Origin: Synechococcus sp. MIT S9220
GTDB taxonomy: Bacteria; Cyanobacteriota; Cyanobacteriia; PCC-6307; Cyanobiaceae
Length of the DNA: 64,000 bases
NCBI RefSeq assembly: GCF_014304815.1
Contig: NZ_CP047958.1
Coordinates: 1,240,001 to 1,304,000, forward strand
Direction of reading: 5' to 3'
Each line of letters opens with the position of its first letter. Position 1 is the stretch's first letter. Of this stretch, positions 7,855 to 17,233 are shown piece by piece. The translations under genes and the position numbers were made by a program. The notes under the pieces are model-generated. The model searched no databases. It was not told the DNA's origin and was given only the letters and a program-made list of their open reading frames with translations.

Positions 7855-8021
7855 GCGTGCTCATGTTCTTGGACCGCCGAAAAGCTTTAAAGCCAGCGGA
7901 TCACATCACTTGTGGATGATGCTGGCAACGGGCTAGCCCAGATTCAAGCTGCCTGAAAGATCGCCATTAGTTCTGAGGATGTCTTGACAAAAACTGATCC
8001 TGTGATTCCGTGCTCTTAGGC

Positions 8022-8050
8022 TTCATACAATTGAACAATTCAGCTATACT
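8022..8050 (+). promoter_or_regulatory. Possible promoter of the SemiSWEET gene
   Basis: TATACT at 8045-8050 is a good -10 element, and a weak -35 (TTCATA, 8022-8027) lies 17 bases upstream. Transcription would start around 8057, giving a leader of about 30 bases before the ATG at 8086. Prediction by eye only. Confidence 0.35.
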
Positions 8051-8085
8051 AAAAGCTTCAACATTGACCGACGAACATTTTTCGT

Positions 8086-8382
8086 ATGACATTAGATTTG
8101 AGTTCGTCTGAAATATTCGGCTTCGCAGCAGCAACACTTTCAACAATCGCATTTCTGCCACAAGTGATCAAAACATGGAAAACGCGATCTGCCAAAGACG
8201 TTTCTTATGCTTTGCTGCTCACGTTCAGCACAGGCTGTTTTTGCTGGGTGGTTTATGGGGTCCAGACAGACGCCAAACCGGTAATGATCGCAAATGCATT
8301 CACATTGACACTTAACCTGGCAATCTTGGCAATGAAGTTCAGCTTCGAAAACGGAAGCAAAACAGTGTCACAAGAGGATTAA
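8086..8382 (+). CDS. SemiSWEET-family sugar transporter
   Basis: 98 residues forming a three-helix bundle, the half-unit of SWEET transporters, which dimerises to make a pore for sugar diffusion. The PQ-loop signature is at residues 25-31 (LPQVIKTWKTRSAKDVS). The second helix contains FCWVVYGVQTD and the third NAFTLTLNLAILAMKF, both placed as in the family. The C-terminus is a short polar tail. The cargo cannot be read from sequence; sucrose and glucose are known substrates of the family. It ends 4 bases into the convergent hypothetical gene on its right. Confidence 0.9.
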   Translation: MTLDLSSSEIFGFAAATLSTIAFLPQVIKTWKTRSAKDVSYALLLTFSTGCFCWVVYGVQTDAKPVMIANAFTLTLNLAILAMKFSFENGSKTVSQED

Positions 8383-8636
8383 TAGTGACTTTTTAAAACT
8401 TGAAGAATATCCTTGAGCTCATCAATCTGGATAGAACTACGATTTTGATCATCAAGCAAAATCATTTCAAATCCATCCCAGTTTTTAATCAAATCAACTT
8501 CGACAAAATTTTCATTTAATGTCATCCTGATATTGACTCCCCAATCCGCCGAATCCACCAAAAGACCTTCCAACGATCCAATCCGCCCGCTTCCGAGCAG
8601 AGCACGAATTTCGTTCTCCATTTCCTGGCTATTCAT
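8379..8636 (-). CDS. Small acidic protein of unknown function
   Basis: 85 residues with an acidic, well-structured composition: a start helix MNSQEMENEIRALLGSG, a central strand-rich part (GVNIRMTLNENFVEVDLIKN) and a C-terminal helix IDELKDILQVLKSHY. The frame shows protein-like composition and tail-to-tail packing with the SemiSWEET gene, overlapping by 4 bases. No family is recognised and no motif suggests a function. Confidence 0.58.
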   Translation of the reverse strand: MNSQEMENEIRALLGSGRIGSLEGLLVDSADWGVNIRMTLNENFVEVDLIKNWDGFEMILLDDQNRSSIQIDELKDILQVLKSHY

Positions 8637-9053
8637 CGCTCAGAATCTAAACAAAGGCATTAGGTCTTGAAATAAGGATAAGCCATCAACATCATGATCT
8701 CTCGAACAAAAGCAACATTCTCTGGAGCTCTCTGACGCACAGCATTCGATTATCAACGCAAAGTCAGTCTTCAATGATGCACATCTCAACCAATCGATTC
8801 TTCCATCTGTCGTCAGACAAACCATTCACAAACTTGGGGAATGAGATTGTCGGCTGGTGTTTTCAGCCATCGTGCCTGCAGCATGAGCGAAGCTCCCCCT
8901 GACCTGAGAGCAGATAATGGATCAATGCTGAGGTTGAACCGGCTGATCCAACGGTTTGCTCCGAACTCATGACCCTTCCAAAGAAAGCGGTGTAACTCGG
9001 CTGCCATCCCAAGCTTTCCATTCTTTGTTCACCTCATCCTCCCCTTCATTGCA
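8637..9053. other. Intergenic stretch, possible decayed or unrecognised coding
   Basis: Between the small acidic gene and the dehydrogenase-like gene I see no secure gene. A 64-codon minus-strand frame (8813-9007, beginning MAAELHRFLWKG) has protein-like composition but no recognisable family and no partner. A second short frame (8640-8825) is cysteine-rich and looks spurious. No RNA gene or terminator was found. Confidence 0.5.
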
Positions 9054-10595
9054 ATGAGTCTCAGTACTGCAGCACTGTTGAACTCAAACGGATTCTTTCC
9101 TCCAAGCCTCGACAGGGATCAGCTGCGACAGCGGGTCTGGGAGTTGGAAACCGGAAAGGTCGGGTTTTACAGCGTAGGGCTCTATCCCGCTTCCCTTGCC
9201 TACAACTGTGCCATGCAGCAGAAGGACGAAGAGAATCTGCTGCTGGCACCCCGACCCGATCGCGAGCTTCTCGGTGCGTTCACGCAGTCGGCCCTCGACG
9301 GCATGGACCCGAAGCATGTGGCGGTCATGGAACGCATGGGCAGCCATCGAGTTGGGGGTGTACGTCAGCCCAACACCCTGGCTGACTTGCTCAAACGCTG
9401 TGAGCTGGTTGTGCTCAGTGCCAACAGCAATCATGTTGAAGAAGACCTGATCGAAGCGATTCAACTGCGGGATCAATTGGGTCGGCAACACGTGGTTCTG
9501 GCCTGCCTGGCCGGATCATTCAGTCATGACAACCTGATCAACGAGTCGTATGTGTTGTGTGAAAAAGTCCCAAGCCTGGGCTTTTTCTCAGGCTTTCACC
9601 GTCATGGCGCCCTGCGCAATCCGCTCGACAGCTTCACGGCCAATTTCTGCCATCCCAACGCACTGACAGCGCTCCTGGGAGCGCGAATGCTGGATCGACT
9701 GTCGCCGAACATTCAGGTTTCAGCAGGGGTTCACAACATTGAGGGGCAGTACATCAAGGCAGCGAAAAACATGTCGTCGGTGTTCGCCGGGTTTGGTTAT
9801 GCCTATCACCAGGACAACCCTGGAGTGCTTCCAACTCTGCTGACGCTTCTGCTTGACCAGTGTCTGGACCAAGCGGCAACGGTTTCCATGGCTCGGCGCA
9901 ATCGCCAGAGGCTTTACAACCGTCAGCCTTTTGCACTGACGGAGCTCGGTTATGGCGTTCAAAGGATCGAAGCGGCTTTAGTGCGCGGGGGAGATATGGA
10001 GAAGGTGCGCGATCACACCTTTGCGCAACTCACCGCCATGGTGGCTGACGTACGCGGCAGCATGATGTTGCCGGTTTCCGGCACACCGACCCGAAATTTC
10101 CATGCAGGTCAGGTGTTGGCAGAGCACATGCTCGACGAAAAGCGCTGTCCGCACTCGATGGAAGAGCTCGAGAACTGGTGCGAACAGGCAGGCCTGCGTA
10201 AAGGAGGCCTGGAAGGTCTCAAGTCGTTGCGCTACTGGCCACAGATCGTGCGCAAATACGCCATTCCCGTGCACGACGCATCGATGGTGAATCTGCTCTA
10301 CATGGCTATTTATGGCAATTCCACCACCAAAGATGTGGCGTTTTCGGTGATGACCGAAAGCCGTGAGCTCTCCAATTACTGCCAGGAGTCGGTGCGACCC
10401 ACCCACAGCCGGCGGTACGCAGAGGCACTCCAGAATCTTGACCAGCCTGAAGCGATGGATTTGTTGGTGAATGCTGTGATTGCTGATAACGCCCGCCGCT
10501 TGATTCGGGATGACAACGGCATCGAGGAACAGGACACAGCCGATGAACCACCGGCCTATCTAAAAGCCATGAACGTGATCGAAAACGCACTCTGA
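9054..10595 (+). CDS. Conserved cyanobacterial dehydrogenase-like protein (6PGDH/G3PDH fold suspected)
   Basis: 513 residues. The N-terminal third alternates strands and helices in Rossmann style (ELVVLSANSNHVEEDLIEAI, then QHVVLACLAGSFS). The middle contains SAGVHNIEGQYIKAAKNM and GFGYAYHQDNPGVLPTL, reminiscent of the helical C-terminal domain of glycerol-3-phosphate or 6-phosphogluconate dehydrogenases. A textbook GxGxxG nucleotide loop is not obvious. I regard NAD(P) binding as likely, and the substrate as unknown. The ATG at 9054 is the first codon of a long frame and its context is ordinary. It stands alone, convergent with the SbcC-like gene 24 bases downstream. Confidence 0.7.
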   Translation: MSLSTAALLNSNGFFPPSLDRDQLRQRVWELETGKVGFYSVGLYPASLAYNCAMQQKDEENLLLAPRPDRELLGAFTQSALDGMDPKHVAVMERMGSHRVGGVRQPNTLADLLKRCELVVLSANSNHVEEDLIEAIQLRDQLGRQHVVLACLAGSFSHDNLINESYVLCEKVPSLGFFSGFHRHGALRNPLDSFTANFCHPNALTALLGARMLDRLSPNIQVSAGVHNIEGQYIKAAKNMSSVFAGFGYAYHQDNPGVLPTLLTLLLDQCLDQAATVSMARRNRQRLYNRQPFALTELGYGVQRIEAALVRGGDMEKVRDHTFAQLTAMVADVRGSMMLPVSGTPTRNFHAGQVLAEHMLDEKRCPHSMEELENWCEQAGLRKGGLEGLKSLRYWPQIVRKYAIPVHDASMVNLLYMAIYGNSTTKDVAFSVMTESRELSNYCQESVRPTHSRRYAEALQNLDQPEAMDLLVNAVIADNARRLIRDDNGIEEQDTADEPPAYLKAMNVIENAL

Positions 10596-10619
10596 ATTCG
10601 ATCATCCAAATCCAACCAA

Positions 10620-13280
10620 TCAGTGATCGTCGAGGTCGATCACCGCATCAGCAATCTCTCGGTAGGGATCCGGGTCACAACTGAAAAGCACCACCTGAAG
10701 ACCCAGATCAACGGCCTGCCGGAGCATGCTCCCAACCGCTTCAAGTCGCGAGGGATCGCTGTTGGTAAAGGCGTCATCAAACAACAAAGGGAGACAGCCG
10801 TCATGACCATCTCGCAGAGCCTCGGCGATTGCTAAGCGAACAGCTGCGTTGAGCTGTTCCTTGAGTCCTCCGCTGAGTTGTGAAAACTCGAGGCTCTGAC
10901 CTGAGCGCTGAAGTCGCAGATCCTTCAGGCCGTCGCTGGCATCAAAACGCAGCTCAGAGCTGTCGCCGGGATGCTGCAGAAACGGAGCAATGAAACGATT
11001 AATGCTGGTTCTCAATGGTGACGAGTAACGACGTGAAAGGTCCGCACGCGCGTCCTGGAACCGATTGAGAAGCAGAACCCGTGACTCAACCAGCTGGGTT
11101 TCCTGTTCTTCTGCCTGTTGAGCGAGCTCAAGACGATTGGACGTTTCCTCAAGTTCGGCATGGAGTTCACGGCTTCCGAGACGTTCACAGCGCTCGAGCA
11201 ATGAACCCCGTTCACGATTGAGATCGGTGCGTTGACGATTGAGCTTCAGCTCACGATCATCCAGCTCAGCAAGTGATGTCTCCACCTCGGTGCCAGAGGC
11301 CAAACCACAGTCGTCGCTCAGCTCGAGCAGTTGGTCCTGCAACAGCGCACACTGATGCGTGACCTTCTTGAGTTCAAAATCGATAGTTTGCGATGAGCCA
11401 TGCCGCGATTCGATCTCGTGTTGTTGCTGAAGCTGCTGGGCATGCTGAGCCTCATGGCGCTCCAGTCGAATTTGGAGATCCTGAAGCGTCTTGGCAAAAC
11501 CCTTCTGTTCACGTTCCACGCGCTCACAGTCCTCACGCAGTGATCGGACCTGTTGCTGAACCGATTGATAACTCTGGCGGCAGTCGTCCAAAGCCTTCGC
11601 AAGGTCGTCTTCAACAACAATCTCCGGATCAACTGGATGTTGTCGCAGCTCAGCGAGCTGCTGATCGAGTTGTTCGAGGTCTTGATCACCCTTCAGGTTG
11701 CTCTGCTGCTCCATGAGCTGGCGAAGACGTGCATCGAGAACAACAAGCTGCTGTTGAAGCTCCGTGCGCGTCTGCAACAGAGCCTCAGCAGCCTCGAGGC
11801 TGTTGACACCCCAGAGCTTGAGCTTCTGCTCCAACAGAGACCGACACTGTGTCCTCTCGGCCATCAGTGCTGAAAGGCCGGTCCCTTCTCCAGGACTGAC
11901 CAACAGGGTGACGTCTTCACCCACTTCAAGCCGAAAAGCACCAGTCCTTTCAGCAACGTCGCCAATCCCGAGCTGTTCGCCATCGAGGCGCACAGTCATG
12001 TTCGAGGATTGCAATTCGACTCGCGATGCCATGCTTTGAAGACGGATCTCCAACTCACGGAGCTGTGTTTGCTGAGCTTGAAGAGCCGCCAAATCGTTGG
12101 CATCGCGACTTGGCAGTGCCGTCAGCTGTTGCTTGAGCTGGGATTGCTGCTGTTCGAATTTGGCGCGTTGTTCCTTGTGCCGACGCATGTCCAGGATCCT
12201 TTGTTCAATCCGTTCCTGGTCCTGACGACGTCGTAGTGCATGGCCACGCTCTTCAAGCGTCTGACGCTTCAGGTCGAGTTGTTCACACGCACGTCGTTGA
12301 TCAACGAGTGTGCTGGAAGTGGTCTCGGCGGACTGGTTCATGACCTTGAGCTCCTGTCGCAACGCCTTCATCGCCGTTTCAGCAGCCTGGATTTCCTTGA
12401 TCAGACGACTCAGAGCATTGAGTTGTTGTTGCCATTGGCTCTGCTGAAGACGAAGAGGAGCCAGCCGTTGTTGCAGATCCTTGAGAGCGAGAAGCTGTCG
12501 ACGTCGCTTCTGCACTTCCGGTGCACGGCACTCCAGCTGATCAAGAGCCTGCTCATTGGCGTCAAGCTCGATGCAGGCTGCTTCATAACTGAGCAGTCGC
12601 TCCTGTGCTTCGGCTTGTTGCTCTGAAGCTTGTTGAACGTCCCGCCGGCGTTTCCAGAGTTCACTGTTTTGTTTCACGCCCCGACTGGTGAGGCTGGAGG
12701 CCACAAGTTGCTCAAGCTGGTTGTAGACCTGCTGATCCATCGGCGACTGCAGAGATTGCTCAGCCTGGCCTTCCAGAGCAGTGATCAATCCCTTGAGGTC
12801 ATAGTGCTCGCCGCTGAGATCCAGCAGATTGCGACCGGCCAGTCCTTGCATCACCCAGAGGTGAGCCCAACGGGTGGGTAAAACACGGTTCACCTGACGG
12901 CTACCGATGATCTCCTCGACTCCCAAAAGAACAGCCAGCTGATCCTCGGCATCGCCACCGAGCAAAGCCTTCTGACCTGCTCGACTCAAGCGGCTGGTTC
13001 CGCCGGCACCGCTAAAACATTTCAACAACGACCAACGATGCCCAGCAGCATCGAAGTCGATCTCGACCTGGGGATGACCTGCATGTGTGGCCGAGCGCAG
13101 ATCACGAATTGCCGCTCCCGTGGCAGAAGCACGCAGAAACAATGCGCGGTGCATCGCCTCCACAAGCGAGCTTTTACCGGATTCATTGGCACCTCCAATT
13201 AAGGTCAGCCCAGGAGCAAAGGACACCTCAAGAGCTCGATGCCGGCGAATGCTTTCCAGTCGGCAACGAATCAGGCGCAT
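10620..13280 (-). CDS. SbcC/YhaN-like SMC-type ATPase without a zinc hook
   Basis: 886 residues with the Rad50/SbcC layout. Walker A is at residues 29-38 (GGANESGKSS), a very long Gln/Glu/Leu-rich coiled coil spans the middle, the signature QLSGGLKEQL lies near residue 800 and Walker B (LPLLFDDAF) near 834. The CxxC zinc hook that joins Rad50/SbcC arms is absent; cysteines in the coil are single. That and the intermediate length bring it closer to the YhaN group than to E. coli SbcC. It overlaps by 10 bases with the upstream nuclease gene, so the two proteins probably form a DNA-end processing complex. Confidence 0.85.
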   Translation of the reverse strand: MRLIRCRLESIRRHRALEVSFAPGLTLIGGANESGKSSLVEAMHRALFLRASATGAAIRDLRSATHAGHPQVEIDFDAAGHRWSLLKCFSGAGGTSRLSRAGQKALLGGDAEDQLAVLLGVEEIIGSRQVNRVLPTRWAHLWVMQGLAGRNLLDLSGEHYDLKGLITALEGQAEQSLQSPMDQQVYNQLEQLVASSLTSRGVKQNSELWKRRRDVQQASEQQAEAQERLLSYEAACIELDANEQALDQLECRAPEVQKRRRQLLALKDLQQRLAPLRLQQSQWQQQLNALSRLIKEIQAAETAMKALRQELKVMNQSAETTSSTLVDQRRACEQLDLKRQTLEERGHALRRRQDQERIEQRILDMRRHKEQRAKFEQQQSQLKQQLTALPSRDANDLAALQAQQTQLRELEIRLQSMASRVELQSSNMTVRLDGEQLGIGDVAERTGAFRLEVGEDVTLLVSPGEGTGLSALMAERTQCRSLLEQKLKLWGVNSLEAAEALLQTRTELQQQLVVLDARLRQLMEQQSNLKGDQDLEQLDQQLAELRQHPVDPEIVVEDDLAKALDDCRQSYQSVQQQVRSLREDCERVEREQKGFAKTLQDLQIRLERHEAQHAQQLQQQHEIESRHGSSQTIDFELKKVTHQCALLQDQLLELSDDCGLASGTEVETSLAELDDRELKLNRQRTDLNRERGSLLERCERLGSRELHAELEETSNRLELAQQAEEQETQLVESRVLLLNRFQDARADLSRRYSSPLRTSINRFIAPFLQHPGDSSELRFDASDGLKDLRLQRSGQSLEFSQLSGGLKEQLNAAVRLAIAEALRDGHDGCLPLLFDDAFTNSDPSRLEAVGSMLRQAVDLGLQVVLFSCDPDPYREIADAVIDLDDH

Positions 13281-14416
13281 GGATCCATGGAGCAGAGACG
13301 GTGCAACTCGATCAAGGCTTGTTCAACCAGAGGATCAGCACTGCTTTGAAGCTCGTCCTGAAGACCTGCCGCAATGGAGCTGACCAGGGGACTATCCATC
13401 CGAAGCAGCAGCTCATCCCTCTCCTGCGCGGTTGGTTGACGGTGCAGCTTGCCTCGCAGGCGGAGGTGAAGAAGCTGTTCCCCGAGCAGCGCCAGGCGTT
13501 CCTCCAATTGGAGATGCCCCTGCAGACCAAGTTGTCCGTTGAGTTCAAGCCGCATCAGATCGCGACCCACACGACTGCCTACGGATTCGACCAGTGTTTG
13601 CTCAAGCCGGGCCAGATCGGCATCGCCGTTGAGGGTCATGGTGATCCGGTGCCAGCGCAGACGGCCCGTGGGTTTCACCATGACCGTTGGCGGCTGGGTC
13701 CTCTCCACATCAATCACGAGAACCTGTGATCTCAAGTCATCGGGCCCGGTGGGGAAACGATCGGGTTCCGGTGTGCCGCTATACCAGGTTCTGCGATCAA
13801 CCTCCATCAGCGCATGCCAGTCGCCAAGGGCGATGTAATCGATTTGATCACGGGGCAGAGACTCGAGGCAAAGCTGATTGACCTGGCCTTCACCACCGAA
13901 ACCCTGCACCGAGCCATGGGCCAGAACAACGCGCGGTTTCACCGGATCGAGTTGCGTCCAGTTGAGCTGATCGAGCCAGAGAGAAGGACTCTGGCTCATC
14001 CGCTGTCGTTGCAGGGGGCATGGCAGAAGAGTGACACCCGCAACATCAACCGGTTCCGGCTTGAGCAGCAATTGAAGGTTGCCAGCACGCTGCTGCATCT
14101 GCCGGCGGAGATCCTCACGCCTCCAAATCCCTCCGGCACCACCGTGATCGTGGTTTCCAGGGATCGCGACCACAGGTGATGGGATCGATCCCACCGCTTC
14201 CAGCACCTCCATGACCATGGCAGCAGCCACCGTGCTCGAGTCGAACAGGTCACCGGCAACCAGCACAACGTCCACCTCTTCCTGGCTTGCCACTGCAGCA
14301 ATCCTCAGAACGGCATCAACGCGCTCCTGCTGCAAACGAGCCTGTTTCTGAAAATTTTCAATCCAGCGATAGGGCTTGCCGATCTGCCAGTCAGCGGTGT
14401 GAAGAATTCGTGGCAC
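13271..14416 (-). CDS. SbcD/Mre11-like DNA repair nuclease
   Basis: 381 residues of the metallophosphoesterase family that partners SbcC. The metal-binding motifs appear in order: LHTADWQIG (His6, Asp9), VLVAGDLFDSS and IPGNHDHGG, then a later VVLAHGSVQG and ALGDWHAL. Mre11/SbcD enzymes cut DNA hairpins and trim double-strand breaks with manganese. The C-terminal part, containing a glutamine-rich helix, would contact the ATPase arms. It is the first gene of a two-gene operon with the SbcC-like ATPase (10-base overlap). Confidence 0.88.
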   Translation of the reverse strand: MPRILHTADWQIGKPYRWIENFQKQARLQQERVDAVLRIAAVASQEEVDVVLVAGDLFDSSTVAAAMVMEVLEAVGSIPSPVVAIPGNHDHGGAGGIWRREDLRRQMQQRAGNLQLLLKPEPVDVAGVTLLPCPLQRQRMSQSPSLWLDQLNWTQLDPVKPRVVLAHGSVQGFGGEGQVNQLCLESLPRDQIDYIALGDWHALMEVDRRTWYSGTPEPDRFPTGPDDLRSQVLVIDVERTQPPTVMVKPTGRLRWHRITMTLNGDADLARLEQTLVESVGSRVGRDLMRLELNGQLGLQGHLQLEERLALLGEQLLHLRLRGKLHRQPTAQERDELLLRMDSPLVSSIAAGLQDELQSSADPLVEQALIELHRLCSMDPCA

Positions 14417-14515
14417 CGGTGCCGTTCAGACAACGATCACCATGCTGCCGCGTTCCCGCCTGATTTTCCGCACACTGATTGCTGGCAAAGGGCAACAAAG
14501 ACGGCATGTTTCGTG

Positions 14516-15673
14516 ATGAGACCCATGCGATTCGCCGTGTCCTCCCCGCTCTCCAGCTCCAATTCGATCCTGGAGACCATTGCAGGTCTGTTCCATCCAC
14601 CGGAACAGATCGATGGAATCAGCCAGCTCGGGTCTGGAAATGTCAACGACACATTTCTGGTGACACTCAATCGCAGCGCATCACGATCAGCCTTCGTGAT
14701 GCAGCGCCTGAACACTGAGGTGTTCGAACAACCTGAATTGGTGATGCGCAATCTGCTGAAACTGGGCAGCCACGTTGAGCAGCGTCTTGCACAACAACCG
14801 CCAGAACTGTTGGGTCGTCGCTGGGAGGTTCCCAAAGTTCTGCCGACCCTGGATGCCGATGGGCACTGGGTGGAACATCAGGGTGAGTTCTGGAGGTCTA
14901 TCACCCACATCGGTGCCGCCACCACAACGGATGTCATCCAAGACGACCTTCATGCCCGTGAGCTGGGCTACGGGTTGGGGATGTTTCACCACCTGATCAG
15001 TGATCTGGCCACAGACGAACTGGCAGACACGCTTGAGAATTTCCACATTGCGCCGGCTTACCTGGCTGAATTCGACCTGGTGTTCTCCAGATCAAATGAT
15101 CAGATCAGCTATCGCACCACTCAGGCCGTCTCCTTCATCGAGGAGCGAAGACAAGGGATCGATGTTCTTGAGCAGGCCTGCGCACGAGGTGAACTGAAAC
15201 GACGACCGATCCACGGAGATCCCAAGATCAATAACGTGATGATCGATAACGCCTCCGGACAGGCCGTCGGTCTGATCGACCTTGACACGGTGAAACCTGG
15301 ACTGGTTCATTACGACATCGGCGACTGTCTGCGTTCCTGCTGCAACAGATTGGGCGAGGAGACTCTCGATGCAGGAAAGGTCAGCTTTGATCTCAACCTT
15401 TGCCGCGCGATCCTTGAGGGATATCTGTCGATCGGTCGATCATTCCTCACGCCAGAGGATTTCCGCTACCTACCTGATTGCATTCGCCTGATTCCACTTG
15501 AGCTTGGAATCCGATTTCTCACAGATCATCTGTCGGGAGACCGCTACTTCCGAACATCAAGGCCTCAGCACAATCTCGACCGTGCTGAAGTTCAGTTTGC
15601 GCTCACACGATCGATCGAGAATCAATGGAAAGATCTCAACAACCTGATCGAAGAATTATCGCAAGAACGCTAA
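14516..15673 (+). CDS. Phosphotransferase of the aminoglycoside-kinase (APH) superfamily
   Basis: About 385 residues from the ATG at 14516 (another ATG at 14525). The kinase fold is seen in GSGNVNDTFLV (glycine-rich nucleotide loop), PIHGDPKINNVM (catalytic HGD...N) and VGLIDLDTVKPG (metal-binding aspartate). The protein resembles small-molecule kinases such as N-acetylhexosamine or homoserine kinases rather than antibiotic kinases, so the natural substrate is probably a sugar or alcohol. A longer frame begins at 14399 but would overlap the start of the divergent sbcD-like gene, and its extra residues are not kinase-like. No co-transcribed gene identifies the pathway. Confidence 0.8.
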   Translation: MRPMRFAVSSPLSSSNSILETIAGLFHPPEQIDGISQLGSGNVNDTFLVTLNRSASRSAFVMQRLNTEVFEQPELVMRNLLKLGSHVEQRLAQQPPELLGRRWEVPKVLPTLDADGHWVEHQGEFWRSITHIGAATTTDVIQDDLHARELGYGLGMFHHLISDLATDELADTLENFHIAPAYLAEFDLVFSRSNDQISYRTTQAVSFIEERRQGIDVLEQACARGELKRRPIHGDPKINNVMIDNASGQAVGLIDLDTVKPGLVHYDIGDCLRSCCNRLGEETLDAGKVSFDLNLCRAILEGYLSIGRSFLTPEDFRYLPDCIRLIPLELGIRFLTDHLSGDRYFRTSRPQHNLDRAEVQFALTRSIENQWKDLNNLIEELSQER

Positions 15674-16077
15674 GCCTTAGGCACTCACTAGGAGTGTACC
15701 AAAGAGAATAAAACAAACATCTTGACCAACGGATATAACGACAAGGAAAAACCAAAGCTCTTGTAGCTGCTCCTTTGCGACATCCCCCGACAAACAAGAT
15801 CTTTCTGCCAAAAAGTATAAGCTTGCTACCAATCACCTGCGAATCAGGTCAAGGGAATGGGCTACTGAGGATGCCATCAAGAATCAACAGGATGGAAACA
15901 GTCAACCCCACTCCCATGTGGCGCAAAACGTCTGCCTACTGATCCGCCAAAGTCAGCGCTATAAGTTTCAGCCATATTGACAACCAAAAATCACTCAGAT
16001 CTTGGCTGATTAACAATGCATTGGATCAGCCTGCAAAAATCAAGCCCCTCTCAAAAAGTGAAGTAGGATCACGCTTC
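15674..16077. other. AT-rich intergenic stretch with no gene found
   Basis: About 400 bases between the kinase gene and a convergent small gene. Only short frames with unconvincing composition are present. The weak inverted repeat CACTC-ACTAG-GAGTG just after the kinase stop lacks a T-run, so I do not call it a terminator. No tRNA or recognised riboswitch is seen. Confidence 0.6.
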
Positions 16078-16419
16078 TTACTTTAAAATAGTTATATTGT
16101 ATTCCTTGGAGATCAAGATAGAGATCGTCGCGATTGCTTGCTGAACAATAAGATCAGCATATTGATTGGTCTCTTCATTGAAATCAGGAATCAGCACATC
16201 ACAGTTCTGAAGGTCTGGGGATACATTCAGCCTCAGCCGCGCACGATCCTCCTCTGAACAATGATCAAGCACAGTCTCTAGAGCTGCTGAAATCAACCAC
16301 TCCCTGGCTTGCCGATAACCAGGGGAGCGATCATTCTTTCCGGTTTCCTTTGACATCTTCTGCTGCTTGCTTGGTGTCAAACCAGGATGACTCAGCTCAG
16401 CGTGAACCGGTGTCGCCAT
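16078..16419 (-). CDS. Small cytoplasmic protein of unknown function
   Basis: 113 residues with a polar N-terminal part (MATPVHAELSHPG, then a lysine-rich stretch), a helix REWLISAALETVLDHCSEEDR, and a C-terminal helical part NQYADLIVQQAIATISIL. There is no signal sequence or motif I recognise. It lies in an AT-rich pocket and is followed, on the same strand, by the next hypothetical gene 43 bases upstream, so the two may be co-transcribed. Confidence 0.55.
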   Translation of the reverse strand: MATPVHAELSHPGLTPSKQQKMSKETGKNDRSPGYRQAREWLISAALETVLDHCSEEDRARLRLNVSPDLQNCDVLIPDFNEETNQYADLIVQQAIATISILISKEYNITILK

Positions 16420-16462
16420 AGCTGTTCCATCTCAGTCCTTGATTGAGTGTTGAGTCTGTCGA

Positions 16463-17086
16463 TCAATCTTGTTGGTTTGGCTCTTGTTCAGCGTTTGGCT
16501 CTTGTTCAGAGTCTTCATCCTGAGGGTTGGCCAGTTCCAATTGATGGCGCGTGAGTTCCACGGAACAGGATTCGATCAGATCTGCTGCAAGGTCTTGCTC
16601 TTCGCCTTCAAGCCGAAGGTCCTGAGAAATCGGCGCTTCTGGACAGCTGATGGCAGCAACCTGCTGCAGCGCGTTGGTGATGGCAGACAGGTCGTTTTGC
16701 CAGGTGACGGCCAACCCCTCGATTTCAGCAAGCACTTCAGGACTGGCAGCTTTGATCCCAGAGGCAGCATTCACGCGAGCAGCAATTCGGCGCTCATCCC
16801 AGACCGAGGCACCCACTAAATGGGCTGCATGAAGCGTGGCCAGGGAGCTGATGGCTTCGGCCTTGAGGGTTTTAACCGAGCGGCTGATGACACGTTGATC
16901 CAACGAGAGTGGTTCCACGGAAGGCAGATCAGCAGCATCCGCCGAAGCTGGAATCATGAGAGGGTCAGCATCCTCCAAGGGTTCCAACAGCTGTGGCAAG
17001 TCTTCGAATTCGTCGGGACTCACAGGTGGGGCGATGCGGCAGGCAACGCGAATCAACAGATCAGCGAAGTGTTCTCTCAGGCTCAT
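16463..17086 (-). CDS. Conserved-looking acidic protein of unknown function
   Basis: 207 residues. The N-terminus MSLREHFADLLIRVACRIAP starts an amphipathic helix, the middle contains ATLHAAHLVGASVWDERRIA and a second helical part, and the C-terminus is a low-complexity acidic/Gln tail (repeats of QEPN, visible in the DNA as a short duplication around 16480-16505). There are no catalytic motifs. Helical, soluble and probably cytoplasmic. Function not inferable. Confidence 0.7.
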   Translation of the reverse strand: MSLREHFADLLIRVACRIAPPVSPDEFEDLPQLLEPLEDADPLMIPASADAADLPSVEPLSLDQRVISRSVKTLKAEAISSLATLHAAHLVGASVWDERRIAARVNAASGIKAASPEVLAEIEGLAVTWQNDLSAITNALQQVAAISCPEAPISQDLRLEGEEQDLAADLIESCSVELTRHQLELANPQDEDSEQEPNAEQEPNQQD

Positions 17087-17233
17087 GTTTTGTCAGCTGC
17101 CCCTGGTTCCATTCTGACTCTGCTCCTAGTCTGCGAATCTCAACAGGCCGGACTTCACCACTCAACAGTGACGACAAGGCACGCAATAAGGGATCGGGCT
17201 CAAACCGGCACAGCTTGGACGAGGATCTAAGGG

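Noticed and set aside
13085-13729. 214-codon plus-strand frame over sbcC/sbcD
   Set aside because: Antisense to two genes with clear motifs; nothing recognisable in it.
15664-15710. Inverted repeat CACTC-ACTAG-GAGTG after the kinase gene
   Set aside because: Only five pairs and no T-run; not a credible terminator.
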